Below, piece by piece: positions 1 to 9,241 of a stretch of 48,577 bases of DNA (its first letter is position 1; every line of letters starts with the position of its first letter). Source of the stretch: Nanobdellota archaeon (GTDB lineage: Archaea > Nanobdellota > Nanobdellia > Woesearchaeales > GCA-2686295); contig JAHJQL010000047.1 of NCBI GenBank assembly GCA_018819065.1, forward strand, positions 1-48,577. The letters are read 5' to 3'. Below the pieces are notes generated by a model. That model was not told where the DNA came from and did no database searches. It saw only the letters and a program-made list of their open reading frames with translations. A program made the translations under genes and the position numbers.

Positions 1-68
1 CGACAAGTTTTATTTTCTTTAGACAATTTAATAATTAATTCACGCTCTTTTTCTTTACCAGAAATCAT
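1..68 (-). CDS. Partial CDS running off the window start (N-terminus MISGKEKERELIIKLSKENKTC...), unknown product
   Basis: Open reverse-strand frame from ATG at 68; TATA-like sequence (TTATATATTAG on the reverse strand, about 95-106) upstream. Confidence 0.45.
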   Translation of the reverse strand, partial: MISGKEKERELIIKLSKENKTC

Positions 69-149
69 ATTTATCACCTTATATTCTTAAGATGAACTAA
101 TATATAAACTTTGTCCTAAAACTAAAGTCCTTGACTATTTTAACAAAAA

Positions 150-160
150 TTATATAAATA
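150..160 (+). promoter_or_regulatory. TATA box upstream of the tRNA/ncRNA transcription unit
   Basis: TTATATAAATA; predicted archaeal TSS near 178-182. Confidence 0.5.
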
Positions 161-180
161 AAGCACTTGTTCTGGAGTGT

Positions 181-264
181 ACTTGCTTTCGTAGCTCAAG
201 CGGCAACTCTTTTCAGGGTTGATTGGGAAAGTATGTTTCCTCGCTTTGGCTCGTCAAGCATACA
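181..264 (+). ncRNA. Candidate structured ncRNA between the promoter and tRNA-Asn (possibly H/ACA-like)
   Basis: About 85 nt, no ORF; terminal pairing TGCTT(184-188)/AAGCA(256-260) followed by ACA (262-264); internal hairpin GGAAA-GTATG-TTTCC. Confidence 0.25.
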
Positions 265-267
265 TAT

Positions 268-352
268 GCCTCCGTAGCTTAGCGGTAGAGCGTGCGGCTG
301 TTAAAATCGTGCAGAGACCGCAAGGTCGCCAGTTCGATCCTGGTCGGAGGCG
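268..352 (+). tRNA. tRNA-Asn(GTT) with a 13-nt intron (304-316) at position 37/38
   Basis: Acceptor GCCTCCG/CGGAGGC, anticodon stem TGCGG/CCGCA, T-arm GCCAG-TTCGATC-CTGGT, discriminator G; BHB: CTGT/GCAG helix with bulges TAA and AGA. Confidence 0.9.
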
Positions 353-401
353 TCGTGGGACCTAAAAGTCCCACATTTTCACTTAATTTTTACTAAAAAT
401 T

Positions 402-533
402 GGGCCCGTAGCTTAGCCTGGTTGAGTGCTCGACTGATAACACGAAATGCTTCGCATAAGTGTTGCCAAAAATTCATATTTTTGAGCAATTTCAGAGATC
501 GAGTGGTCCGGAGTTCAAATCTCCGCGGGCCCA
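402..533 (+). tRNA. tRNA-Ile(GAT) with a 58-nt intron (440-497) at position 37/38
   Basis: Acceptor GGGCCCG/CGGGCCC, anticodon stem CTCGA/TCGAG, T-arm CGGAG-TTCAAAT-CTCCG; canonical BHB: CTGA/TCAG 4-bp helix with bulges TAA and AGA. Confidence 0.9.
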
Positions 534-576
534 TGTCTTGATAAACTATTTAAATTCCGTTTTTAAAACTAGATGT

Positions 577-2169
577 ATGGATGCGTCTAAATACTTGTTT
601 TCATTAAAAAATCATTTTAAAAGAAAAAAACTTGTTTACTTCTTAATTCTCGTTTTTATTGTTTATAACATTAATTTTAGGGTTGTGACTTCTGCTGATA
701 ACTATCCTTCTTATTATATTCCTTTAAGCATTCTAAACGAGGGAAACTTATACTTGAATGAGTACTTTGATGATTTCATGGAGTATAAGCCAAACATTGT
801 AGGTAAAAAGCCTTACTATCTGTCTTATACCAGAGGTTATTACATAGCGATGGGAACGTTTATAAATGGCTTGTTTGCTCTTCCAATATTCTTTTTTGCA
901 AGCATTTTTTCATCTATTTATTTTGGTCATTGGGCTATTCCCTATCTGGCAAAACTAACAGCAACTATTCTTTGCACTCTATCTACTTTATTCATATTCT
1001 TATCTGCTAAGAGGTTGTCTAATGAGAAGAGTGCGTTTCTAATAGCGGGGATATTTGCTTTCGCATCAAATATGTGGGCTGTTGCAAGTCAAGACTTGTG
1101 GAGTCATACATCAAGTATCTTCTTTATATCTTTATCAGTTTATCTTCTTATTCGTGCTTTGAAAGATGAAAAATATGTACAGTACCTTGGATTCTCGTTG
1201 TCTGGAGCTGTTCTTTCAAGGTCGTCAAATATTCTCATCGCGGCAATAATCTTTTTTTACATAGTTTTTCACTATGAAAAACAGGTGAAGAATTTCTTGT
1301 TGTACACGTTGCCTTTTGCAAGTTTATTCTTTGCTTACAACTTGTTTTATCAGCTTGGTGTTAAAAACTTTTTTTTATTGTTGTTATTTGTCATATTGCT
1401 TGACTTTATTCTTTTTGGATTTCTTTTATCATTAAAGTTTATTTTAAGAAGAACATCTCAAAAAACTGCTTTCATATTTTTTTTTGCTTTTATATTCTTA
1501 TTTTTTGCTTTTTTCATGAATTTTGAGATTAAAGACTTATCATTTTTAAAAAGTATTATTAGTGATGATTTGCTTGGCGACATAGGTTACTTATTTTATA
1601 TGAAAACTGTGTGGTCTTATTCTCTTATTAAAGGCTTGTTCGGGCTGCTTTTCAATCCTAGCAGAGGACTGTTGATTTATTCGCCCGTTTTCATCTTTAG
1701 CTTTGCATCACTATATTTTATCTTTAAGAAAAAAAACAAGTTTAACGTGTTCTTATCCTTCATGTTTTTATGCGTGGTTTCGATAGTTTTGTTTTATTCT
1801 AAATATCTTCATTGGTATGGGGGCTGGTCTTTTGGCTATAGAGTTATCCTTGATGTAATTCCTTTTCTATCGATTCTGCTAATACCAATTCTTAAAATTA
1901 TTAACAAAAACATTTGCTTGAAAACATTATTTTTAATATTTGTTTTTATATCATTATTTATACAGTTAATAGGTGTTTTTTCATATGATAATTCTTGGAA
2001 TGCCGGAGGAACTAAAGGTTGTAACATTGATGTTTGCAAAGAAAGGCTTTGGTCTTTGAAAGACAGCCAACTATTGTATTATTTAAAAAATCCAAGAATT
2101 AATTATTGTTATCCTAAAACAGACCCTTTTCACGTTATGTGCAAAAAAAGATTTATTGCATTATTATGA
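577..2169 (+). CDS. Polytopic membrane protein, GT-C glycosyltransferase-like
   Basis: ORF; ATG at 577 preferred over 460 (inside the tRNA-Ile intron) because TATA-like ACTATTTAAATT lies about 25 nt upstream; many TM segments; architecture shared with the 25545 ORF. Confidence 0.7.
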   Translation: MDASKYLFSLKNHFKRKKLVYFLILVFIVYNINFRVVTSADNYPSYYIPLSILNEGNLYLNEYFDDFMEYKPNIVGKKPYYLSYTRGYYIAMGTFINGLFALPIFFFASIFSSIYFGHWAIPYLAKLTATILCTLSTLFIFLSAKRLSNEKSAFLIAGIFAFASNMWAVASQDLWSHTSSIFFISLSVYLLIRALKDEKYVQYLGFSLSGAVLSRSSNILIAAIIFFYIVFHYEKQVKNFLLYTLPFASLFFAYNLFYQLGVKNFFLLLLFVILLDFILFGFLLSLKFILRRTSQKTAFIFFFAFIFLFFAFFMNFEIKDLSFLKSIISDDLLGDIGYLFYMKTVWSYSLIKGLFGLLFNPSRGLLIYSPVFIFSFASLYFIFKKKNKFNVFLSFMFLCVVSIVLFYSKYLHWYGGWSFGYRVILDVIPFLSILLIPILKIINKNICLKTLFLIFVFISLFIQLIGVFSYDNSWNAGGTKGCNIDVCKERLWSLKDSQLLYYLKNPRINYCYPKTDPFHVMCKKRFIALL

Positions 2170-2211
2170 TTAAATTATTATCAAAAGGAAATATTTTTAG
2201 GAACATATAAA

Positions 2212-3222
2212 ATGAAAAATAAATTTCTTGTTAGTAAGAATTTTTCAAATAATGATTGGAACTTTGTTTTAGATAATTCTTCTGATTCAAATTTTAGTAA
2301 TACAAGAGATTATTATGAATTTGTAACTTCTTTTGGTTACAACCCAATTGTTTTTTGTGTTTATGAAAATAATTCTCCTGTGGCGATAATTAATGGTTTT
2401 TCTTTCAAAGGAAGATTTGGCATTCCTTTTAGACTTAAACTAGGGGATAGGTTTGGTCCTGCAGTTGTAATTATTAATTCTAAAAAAGATGATAATTCGT
2501 TGAAGGTTTTTTGTAAAAACTTTATGCTAGATATCTTTAAAAAGAATTTTTTTTTGTATAAATTCGCTTATCTTCCTTCAGAGTTTGCTGTTGAGTCAAA
2601 ATTTTATTGTAATGTGCACATTGATCTTTCAAAACCTCATAGTATCATCATGAAGAATTTTAAGAAGTCTTGTCGAAACGCCATTGCTCATTCAAAAAGA
2701 CAGTGTGTCAACATAATATCTTCGAGTTCAGAAAATGCTGTTAGAGAGTTATTGTCAAATTCATATTTTTGTAAGACTGATTATAATGATTTATTTGAGA
2801 ACAAATTTTTTTACGAATTATTCAGGAAATTTGCTAAGAAAGGTGGTGCTGAAATCTGGATTGCATATAAAGATGATTATGTCTTGTCTTTAGCCATAAT
2901 TGCTAAGTACAAAGATAAGCTTTCTTTGTGTTTTTTACGTTCAAATTCTCTTGGTAAAAAGCTCAAAGCAAATAACTTATTAATATCAGAGATTGCCAAG
3001 AAATATGCTTGTTCAAATTTTTCAAAGTTTATGATTGGAGGGCTTGGTTTTGATCTCCATGATGAACTGACTGGTTATGGAATGTTTAAAAAGAGTTTTA
3101 ATCCAATCATTCAAAAAGCTCCTTTGATTAAAAGCATAAGTAAATTAGAGTTTCTTGTTAGGTATTATAACTTCTTTTTTAAGAAAAATTTTAATAAAGG
3201 GTTGTTTTTTGATTCAAAATGA
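2212..3222 (+). CDS. FemAB/BioF2-like GNAT-fold protein (peptidoglycan bridge aminoacyltransferase-like)
   Basis: ORF; FemAB-like layout (KSCRNAIAHSKR..., AIIAKYKDKLSLCFLRSNSLGKKLKANNLLISEIAKKY...FMIGGLGF); overlaps the Ddl-like gene by 4 nt. Confidence 0.6.
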   Translation: MKNKFLVSKNFSNNDWNFVLDNSSDSNFSNTRDYYEFVTSFGYNPIVFCVYENNSPVAIINGFSFKGRFGIPFRLKLGDRFGPAVVIINSKKDDNSLKVFCKNFMLDIFKKNFFLYKFAYLPSEFAVESKFYCNVHIDLSKPHSIIMKNFKKSCRNAIAHSKRQCVNIISSSSENAVRELLSNSYFCKTDYNDLFENKFFYELFRKFAKKGGAEIWIAYKDDYVLSLAIIAKYKDKLSLCFLRSNSLGKKLKANNLLISEIAKKYACSNFSKFMIGGLGFDLHDELTGYGMFKKSFNPIIQKAPLIKSISKLEFLVRYYNFFFKKNFNKGLFFDSK

Positions 3223-4265
3223 TTTATTTATCAAATTTGCTCAACAGAGTTTTGTTTGTTCTTTTGAAGTTAAGATTATTTTTTTTTAAATTAGAGTTCA
3301 AAAGACAAAAACGCCAACATGTTAAACTTTCAAATCAAAGGGTTGCTATACTCGTAGATAATGAGCCTGTTGATAGTTTATCTTTTTTGTCACTGGCCAA
3401 AATTGTTCAAAAAATTCTTATAAAAAATGGGGTTGAATCAAAAATTTTATTTGTGGATAAAAAACTCTTTCAGAATCTAAAAAAACACAATATCTCATTG
3501 GTGTTTATTGGTTTTAGTAGAATTTATAGAAAGGAAGGAACTATTCAGGCATTGCTTGATTATTTAGATATTAAGTATGTTGGGTCGAGCCATTTATCAG
3601 TTGCTCTTTGTTTTGACAAGTCTTTATGCAAAAAAATATCTATTGCGCAAGGAGTTAAAGCCCCTAAATTCTTGGAGATTAGACATTTAAAAGAGGTTAA
3701 TATTTCAAAAGTTAAGCAAGAATTAAAATTTCCTGTTATTGTCAAGGGAAATCATAGTTATATAAGCATGGGTTTATCTTATGTGAATGACTCTAAAAGT
3801 CTTTTTTTGGCCGTGGAAGAATGCCTTAGTTTTGATGATTCTGTTTTGATTGAAGAATATATTGATGGGCAAGAAGTGAGTATTGGTGTTATTGGAACTT
3901 TGGACAATCCAAAACCGTTAGGAATTGTTTGTTTGAAGAAGAATACTGTGGTGAGTTTTAAAGATAAGAAAATGGCTTCTATAGAAATTGATTATGATAT
4001 GAAACTCTCAGAAGAAACAAAATTAAGAATTATTAATACTGCCTTGACACTTTTCAAATCTTTTGGGTGTCGTGGTTTTGCAAGGTTTGACTTCATCATT
4101 AAGAAAGGTGAGGTTTATTTTTTAGAAGTGAATGGTATTCCAGGATTATTCAAAGAAAGCCTGATGACAAAATCAGCTGAAATTGCAGGGATGAGTCATG
4201 AGGATTTGATTATGAACATTTTAGTATCTGCCTTGGGGAAAAGTGATTATTTAAGCTTTAAATAG
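3219..4265 (+). CDS. ddl: D-alanine-D-alanine ligase family ATP-grasp protein
   Basis: EGTIQALLDYLDIKYVGSSHLSVALCFDKSLCK, IEEYIDGQEVSIGVIG, FLEVNGIPGLFKES (N-x-x-P-G-x-x-x-S) match Ddl landmarks. Confidence 0.8.
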   Translation: MIYLSNLLNRVLFVLLKLRLFFFKLEFKRQKRQHVKLSNQRVAILVDNEPVDSLSFLSLAKIVQKILIKNGVESKILFVDKKLFQNLKKHNISLVFIGFSRIYRKEGTIQALLDYLDIKYVGSSHLSVALCFDKSLCKKISIAQGVKAPKFLEIRHLKEVNISKVKQELKFPVIVKGNHSYISMGLSYVNDSKSLFLAVEECLSFDDSVLIEEYIDGQEVSIGVIGTLDNPKPLGIVCLKKNTVVSFKDKKMASIEIDYDMKLSEETKLRIINTALTLFKSFGCRGFARFDFIIKKGEVYFLEVNGIPGLFKESLMTKSAEIAGMSHEDLIMNILVSALGKSDYLSFK

Positions 4266-5851
4266 ATTGTTGGGTCTATTGAGTGTTTGTTTTTTCGTAT
4301 TTCAAAGTGCAAATGAGTATAATCATAAACGCTATTATCATTAGGAATGTTTCCACTCCTCCCAACTAGTCCAATTAACAAACCTTTTTTTATCTTTTGT
4401 CCTTTATGGACGAAAATGTTGTTCAAATGAGCATACCAACTCTCACAATTATCATGTTTTATTATTACTGTTTTTCCATACAACTTTTTCACGCCAGAAA
4501 AAATCACTACACCACAATCAACGCTGTAAACTCTTGTGTTTATATTGGCTGGAAAATCTATTCCTTGATGTTCGTTTTTTTTTCTTGAAGCATTAAAGTT
4601 ACCAACTTCAAAATAAGAGTTAATGTTCTTTATTGGTAGTTGCACATCTTTATTGTTCTTGTTTAATCTTAATATTATTCCTTTTTTAAGTTTTGAAATG
4701 ATTATGTTTAAATTTATTTTATTTGACGCTTTAAAGACAATCATATCATTTGGCTTTAGAATCTCAAGAATTTTATTCATTATCTGTTCTAAATCTTCTG
4801 AATAAAATATCTTTTTTTTATCAAAATTTAATTTTAACAGTTCTTTCTTTGTCAGCATAACTATTTTTCCAATCAAAAGAATGTTTTCTGGTTTGATCGT
4901 GGCTAGTTCCTTTGCAATCATTATGTGGAATTCTTTCTCTTTTGATCCTAATTCCAACATATCCCCGAAGACAAGTATTTTTCTGCGTGTTTTGTCTTTA
5001 ACAATTGTTTTTAACATGGCTTTCACAGATGATGGATTTGAATTGTAAGAATCATCAATTAACAAAATGTTTTTATTCAATTTATTTAGTTCCAACCTTC
5101 CTCTAACATTTCTCATAGTTTTTAAGCTTGATATGATTTCTGAATTGCTACAGCCTAGTTTTTTAGCAGCGATGATTGCTCCACTCAAATTTTTTACATT
5201 GTGCTGGCCCACCACTTCTGTTTTGATAAGAATGCTTTCTTTTTTTTGATTGTTATTCAAGAAAAAATTTGTTTCAATCAATTTTTTTTCTTTGATATTC
5301 TTTATTTGATAGTTGGAATCGATGCTTTGGCCGTACGTTATAATATTATAATTCTTGTTTTTTATTAGTTTTTGAAGTTGAACATCTTCTTTGTTGAGTA
5401 TTATTATACCATTGGATTTTAAAGAACTCAGTATTTTTATTTTTTCATTGTAAATATCTAAATCAGAACTGTTAAAGTATTCCCCATGGGCATAACCGAT
5501 TTCTGTGAATATGATGATGTCAGGTTTTATTAGTTGACTGTAAATATTCATATCATTAGGATAATTTATGGCTGCTTCTACAATTAATATCTGGTGTTTG
5601 CTTCTTAATCTGAAAATAACAGACACTAATCTTTGGATATCAGCTTCCAAGGAGTTTTCGTTTAGGATTCTGGTTTTATACTTTTGCTCTAATATTTTTA
5701 TGAGTGCTTCTTTTGTTGTTGTTTTGCCGATGCTTCCAACAATTGCTATCGTTCTTGGTTCAAAAAATCTGTAAATCAGATTTGCTATTAGCGTTACTGG
5801 TCTATGGGTGTAAAGAATTTTTTTAATTTTTTTGAAAACTTTAATTTTCAT
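4247..5851 (-). CDS. murF: Fusion: MurF-like UDP-MurNAc-peptide ligase + C-terminal M23/LytM metallopeptidase domain
   Basis: N-terminal GSIGKTTTKEAL P-loop, SYNSNPSSVKAML, FGDMLELG (MurF hallmarks); C-terminal HQGIDF, YAHL, THLHFEI (M23 zinc/catalytic motifs, about 4250-4573); one uninterrupted ORF. Confidence 0.85.
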   Translation of the reverse strand: MKIKVFKKIKKILYTHRPVTLIANLIYRFFEPRTIAIVGSIGKTTTKEALIKILEQKYKTRILNENSLEADIQRLVSVIFRLRSKHQILIVEAAINYPNDMNIYSQLIKPDIIIFTEIGYAHGEYFNSSDLDIYNEKIKILSSLKSNGIIILNKEDVQLQKLIKNKNYNIITYGQSIDSNYQIKNIKEKKLIETNFFLNNNQKKESILIKTEVVGQHNVKNLSGAIIAAKKLGCSNSEIISSLKTMRNVRGRLELNKLNKNILLIDDSYNSNPSSVKAMLKTIVKDKTRRKILVFGDMLELGSKEKEFHIMIAKELATIKPENILLIGKIVMLTKKELLKLNFDKKKIFYSEDLEQIMNKILEILKPNDMIVFKASNKINLNIIISKLKKGIILRLNKNNKDVQLPIKNINSYFEVGNFNASRKKNEHQGIDFPANINTRVYSVDCGVVIFSGVKKLYGKTVIIKHDNCESWYAHLNNIFVHKGQKIKKGLLIGLVGRSGNIPNDNSVYDYTHLHFEIRKNKHSIDPTIYLKLK

Positions 5852-5854
5852 TTT

Positions 5855-7249
5855 TTATATTAATTTTATTTTTTCAATAAAAACACTTCCGAGAATCTTT
5901 ATTTTTTTCAAATAGATTTCAACAGGGAATTTCCACATTCTATATTTGCATCTCTTTGTCGCTATGAATCTTAAAAATTTTATCATCAGGGATGCTCTGG
6001 ATTTATTTATTTCTTCATAAATTTGTTTATAATGAAAAGAATGACTTATACACTCTAATGTATTAATGTTTTTAGGTGCACGATTAATACTTTTTATGAA
6101 GAATGGAGTATAAGCCCACTCTTCCAGATTTTTTTTTCTGTGTCTTTTTGATAATTTTGTTAATGGGTAATTCTTATACACAGATATTAATGATTGAAAT
6201 CCATATTGTTTTTCTATTAAATCTGCAAAATCAAGTATTTTATTAATATCATCTTTTCTTTGTTTAGGATATCCTATTATGAATATTAAAATTGCGTAAA
6301 TACCTGCTTCTTTACAATTTTTTAATGTTTGAAACAATTCTTCGTTTGAAAAATATTTTTTTAGTTCTCTTCTTTTCTCTGTTGAATAACTTTCTACACC
6401 TATAAGAACTTGTCTTAATCCGTTTGCTGCTAACATTCTTACATATTCTTTGTTTTTTAAGTATTTGACGTGAGCCCAACTAGTCCATGTTAAAGATAGA
6501 TTGTTTTTCCTGATTAAGGAACAAAATGTTTCTATTATTTGTTTATTGCAGAGTTGTGCTTCTCCTCTGAAATCAATCTTTGTAAAGCCATTTCTAATTA
6601 TCAGACTTACTTCTTCCATCATTTTTTCAGGAGTTTTACCTCTGAAAGGTCCTGTTGAGGATATATGACAAAAACTGCATTTGAATGGGCAACCTCTAGT
6701 CATGTGAACATACGCTGCTTGATATTTTTTCATCTTTACAAGGTGAAAAGCTGGTGGTGGGAGTTGATTTATATCAATTATTTCTCTTGAAGTGTTAAGA
6801 ACTATCTTATTCTTATTTTTATAAATAATTCCTTTGATTAGATTTTTATCTTTATTTTTTACCAATTCTAGAAATGTATCTTCACCTTCTCCAATAACAA
6901 CGATGTCAACATAAGGCTCTTTAATAACTAATTCATACTCACAGGTTGGAAATGGTCCTCCCCATACAATGTTTGTTTGAGGGTTTGTTTTCTTAATTTT
7001 TTGACTGATTAGTTTTGCAGATATTATCTGCAGCCCTATCATGACGCTAATGCCAACATATTCGGGTTTTTTATTCTTTATGTAATCAGTGATTTTTTTT
7101 ATGTAATCTTTCTCAATGTTTGTATCTATTATTGTAACATTAAAACCGTTATTTTCCAGAACTGCTGCAATGTACATGAGTGGAATTGGTGGTTTTATGT
7201 GAAAATTCTCAAAGAATTTTGGTTGTATTAAAAGAACATTTTTTTTCAT
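5855..7249 (-). CDS. Cobalamin-binding-domain radical SAM protein
   Basis: N-terminal Rossmann-like B12-binding region (LLIQPKFFENFHIKPPIPLMYIAAVLENNG), then TRGCPFKCSFCH radical-SAM Cys motif; start chosen at MKKNVLL. Confidence 0.8.
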   Translation of the reverse strand: MKKNVLLIQPKFFENFHIKPPIPLMYIAAVLENNGFNVTIIDTNIEKDYIKKITDYIKNKKPEYVGISVMIGLQIISAKLISQKIKKTNPQTNIVWGGPFPTCEYELVIKEPYVDIVVIGEGEDTFLELVKNKDKNLIKGIIYKNKNKIVLNTSREIIDINQLPPPAFHLVKMKKYQAAYVHMTRGCPFKCSFCHISSTGPFRGKTPEKMMEEVSLIIRNGFTKIDFRGEAQLCNKQIIETFCSLIRKNNLSLTWTSWAHVKYLKNKEYVRMLAANGLRQVLIGVESYSTEKRRELKKYFSNEELFQTLKNCKEAGIYAILIFIIGYPKQRKDDINKILDFADLIEKQYGFQSLISVYKNYPLTKLSKRHRKKNLEEWAYTPFFIKSINRAPKNINTLECISHSFHYKQIYEEINKSRASLMIKFLRFIATKRCKYRMWKFPVEIYLKKIKILGSVFIEKIKLI

Positions 7250-7257
7250 TGTCAAGC

Positions 7258-8022
7258 TTATTTTTTCTTTGCTTTTATAGCAATTTGCCATGCAGTTTTA
7301 AGTTTGTTTTGTTTTGAGTCAAACTGTCTTATTTTTTTATTTATGTAAAAATTTGCTTTTCTTCCAAAAACTTTTTTTAACATGAGCGCGACTTTGTTGA
7401 ACGGCGTTGGTATATGAATTAATCCTTTAACGTCTAGTATTTCAAAACCTATTGAAGCCATTATTTTCTGGATTTCTTTTAAAGAATAACATCTCTCCTG
7501 CCAATATTGTCCTAAGCGAAGTTGTTTGTTTATAATATAGAAAAAATAATATCTTTTATTCTCTTTATTATCAAGGGTTAGTATAAGTGTTCCTGTGGGT
7601 TTTAGTATTCTTCTTAATTCCTTTAATGCAGTGATGAGGTCCTTTTCTGGGAAATGATCAAGTGTCGAGTTTGATATTATTACATCAAAAGTGTCTTTTT
7701 TAAATGATGTGTCTCTGACGTCTTTTGTCAGAAAATATCCTCTTTTAAAGTTTTTTTTAGCGTGTTTTACTATTTCTAAAGATATATCGATTCCTATTGC
7801 TTTTTTGAAGTTTTTTTGTAGCCAATCATAAAATGAATCGGTAATTAACATTTCTTCAAACAAATCAGTTTTAAGAATTGTTTTGTTTTTTGTTTGATTA
7901 CACCAAGCTGTTATCAACTTGATATATTCTTTTTTCTTATACCAGGCAATGTTCTCTTCCAAATGGTGTTTTTTAATCTTTTTTTCAACACAATCCCAGT
8001 AATTCTTAGTGTTTTGTTTCAT
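7258..8022 (-). CDS. Class I SAM-dependent methyltransferase
   Basis: AIGIDISLEIVKHAKKN, DVIISNSTLDHFPEKD, LKELRRILKPTGTLILTLDN. Confidence 0.75.
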   Translation of the reverse strand: MKQNTKNYWDCVEKKIKKHHLEENIAWYKKKEYIKLITAWCNQTKNKTILKTDLFEEMLITDSFYDWLQKNFKKAIGIDISLEIVKHAKKNFKRGYFLTKDVRDTSFKKDTFDVIISNSTLDHFPEKDLITALKELRRILKPTGTLILTLDNKENKRYYFFYIINKQLRLGQYWQERCYSLKEIQKIMASIGFEILDVKGLIHIPTPFNKVALMLKKVFGRKANFYINKKIRQFDSKQNKLKTAWQIAIKAKKK

Positions 8023-8073
8023 GGTCTAAAAAACTTTGCTTGTTGTTATTATTTGTTTTGTTAAACGATGAAT

Positions 8074-8083
8074 TTTATAAATA
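8074..8083 (+). promoter_or_regulatory. TATA box for the GT4 operon
   Basis: TTTATAAATA, about 25 nt upstream of ATG 8108 (leaderless spacing). Confidence 0.55.
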
Positions 8084-8107
8084 CTTTTATCTTTGTCTGT
8101 TTTCAAA

Positions 8108-9241
8108 ATGAAAATCGCCATGGTTTATGATATGATTTACCCTTTTAACGTGGGTGGTGCTGAGGCTAGGAATTACTTGCTTGCAAAAGAGCTTATCAAG
8201 AGAGGTCATGAAGTTCATTTCTTTGGGGCAAAGCTTTGGAAAGGACAGGACGTGATAACCTATGATGGTATTATCATGCATGGTGTTTACACCTCAAAAA
8301 GCTTGTATAAAAACAGCCGAAGAAGCTATGATGAGCCAATAATCTTTGCTTTAAAGCTTATTAGGCCTTTGTTTAGGGAAGAATTTGATCTTGTTGATTG
8401 CACAGCCTTTCCTTTCTTTCACGCGTTTGTGTGTAAGTTATACTCTGTTTTTAAAAAGATTCCTTTGATTTTGACTTGGCATGAGGTTTGGAGTGATTAT
8501 TGGACTTATTACATCGGTTTTAAGGGTTGTTTTGGTCGTTTTATTGAAAAAATAGCTTCTAAGATGTCCAAGAGCCATATAGTGGTTTCTGAAAGGACTA
8601 AACTGAGGCTTTTAATGATAAATAAATCAGCGAAAATCACTGTTGTTTCAAATGCACTCCAATTAGACATTATCAGTTCAGTTCCTAAATCTGAAGAACG
8701 ATACGACTTGATTTTTTGCGGACGACTTCTGCCTCACAAGAATGTTGATTTGTTGATAAAATCTGTTAGAATCTTAAAAGAAGAGTTTCCAAGTATAAGC
8801 TGCTTAATAATTGGTAGTGGTCCTGAGAAAGAAAGGCTTGTTGCTCTGGCAAATAGATTAGGTGTTGATAAAAACGTTGCATTTAAGAATTTTCTCACAA
8901 AACAAGAGGAGGTCTATTCATACTTGAAATCTTCAAAGATTTTTGTGTTCCCGTCAATTCTTGAAGGTTTTGGAATAGTAGTTATTGAAGCAATGGCTTG
9001 CGGCCTACCAGTTGTTGGCGTTAGCCATAAGTGGAATGCTGCTGAGGATATAATAAACGATAACAAAGCAGGTTTTGTGGTTGAGCAGTCACCAATAGTT
9101 GTGGCTGAGAGAATATCTTTTCTTTTAAGGAACAAAAGAACTTATAATAAGATTAGCAAGAACAACTTGTCAAAGTCTAAGAAATACTCTGTTGAAAAAG
9201 TGGCAAGAAGGATTGAAAGAATTTACGAGGGTTTGTTATGA
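8108..9241 (+). CDS. GT4-family glycosyltransferase
   Basis: N-terminal MIYPFNVGGAEARNYLLAKELIKRGHEV; FVFPSILEGFGIVVIEAMACGLPVVG (GT4 EX7E region). Confidence 0.85.
   Translation: MKIAMVYDMIYPFNVGGAEARNYLLAKELIKRGHEVHFFGAKLWKGQDVITYDGIIMHGVYTSKSLYKNSRRSYDEPIIFALKLIRPLFREEFDLVDCTAFPFFHAFVCKLYSVFKKIPLILTWHEVWSDYWTYYIGFKGCFGRFIEKIASKMSKSHIVVSERTKLRLLMINKSAKITVVSNALQLDIISSVPKSEERYDLIFCGRLLPHKNVDLLIKSVRILKEEFPSISCLIIGSGPEKERLVALANRLGVDKNVAFKNFLTKQEEVYSYLKSSKIFVFPSILEGFGIVVIEAMACGLPVVGVSHKWNAAEDIINDNKAGFVVEQSPIVVAERISFLLRNKRTYNKISKNNLSKSKKYSVEKVARRIERIYEGLL

Noticed and set aside
181-260. A third tRNA or a split-tRNA half upstream of tRNA-Asn
   Set aside because: GTAGCTCAAGCGG resembles a D-arm but GCTC has no GAGC partner, and no 7-bp acceptor or T-arm could be formed.
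460-576. Upstream extension of the first ORF to 460
   Set aside because: It begins inside the tRNA-Ile intron and crosses the tRNA 3' half; ATG 577 has TATA-like spacing and starts the plausible membrane protein.
4397-5774. Plus-strand ORFs at 4397, 4623, 5067 and 5568
   Set aside because: Antisense shadows of the MurF-M23 gene with low-complexity hydrophobic translations; the minus-strand frame carries clear motifs.
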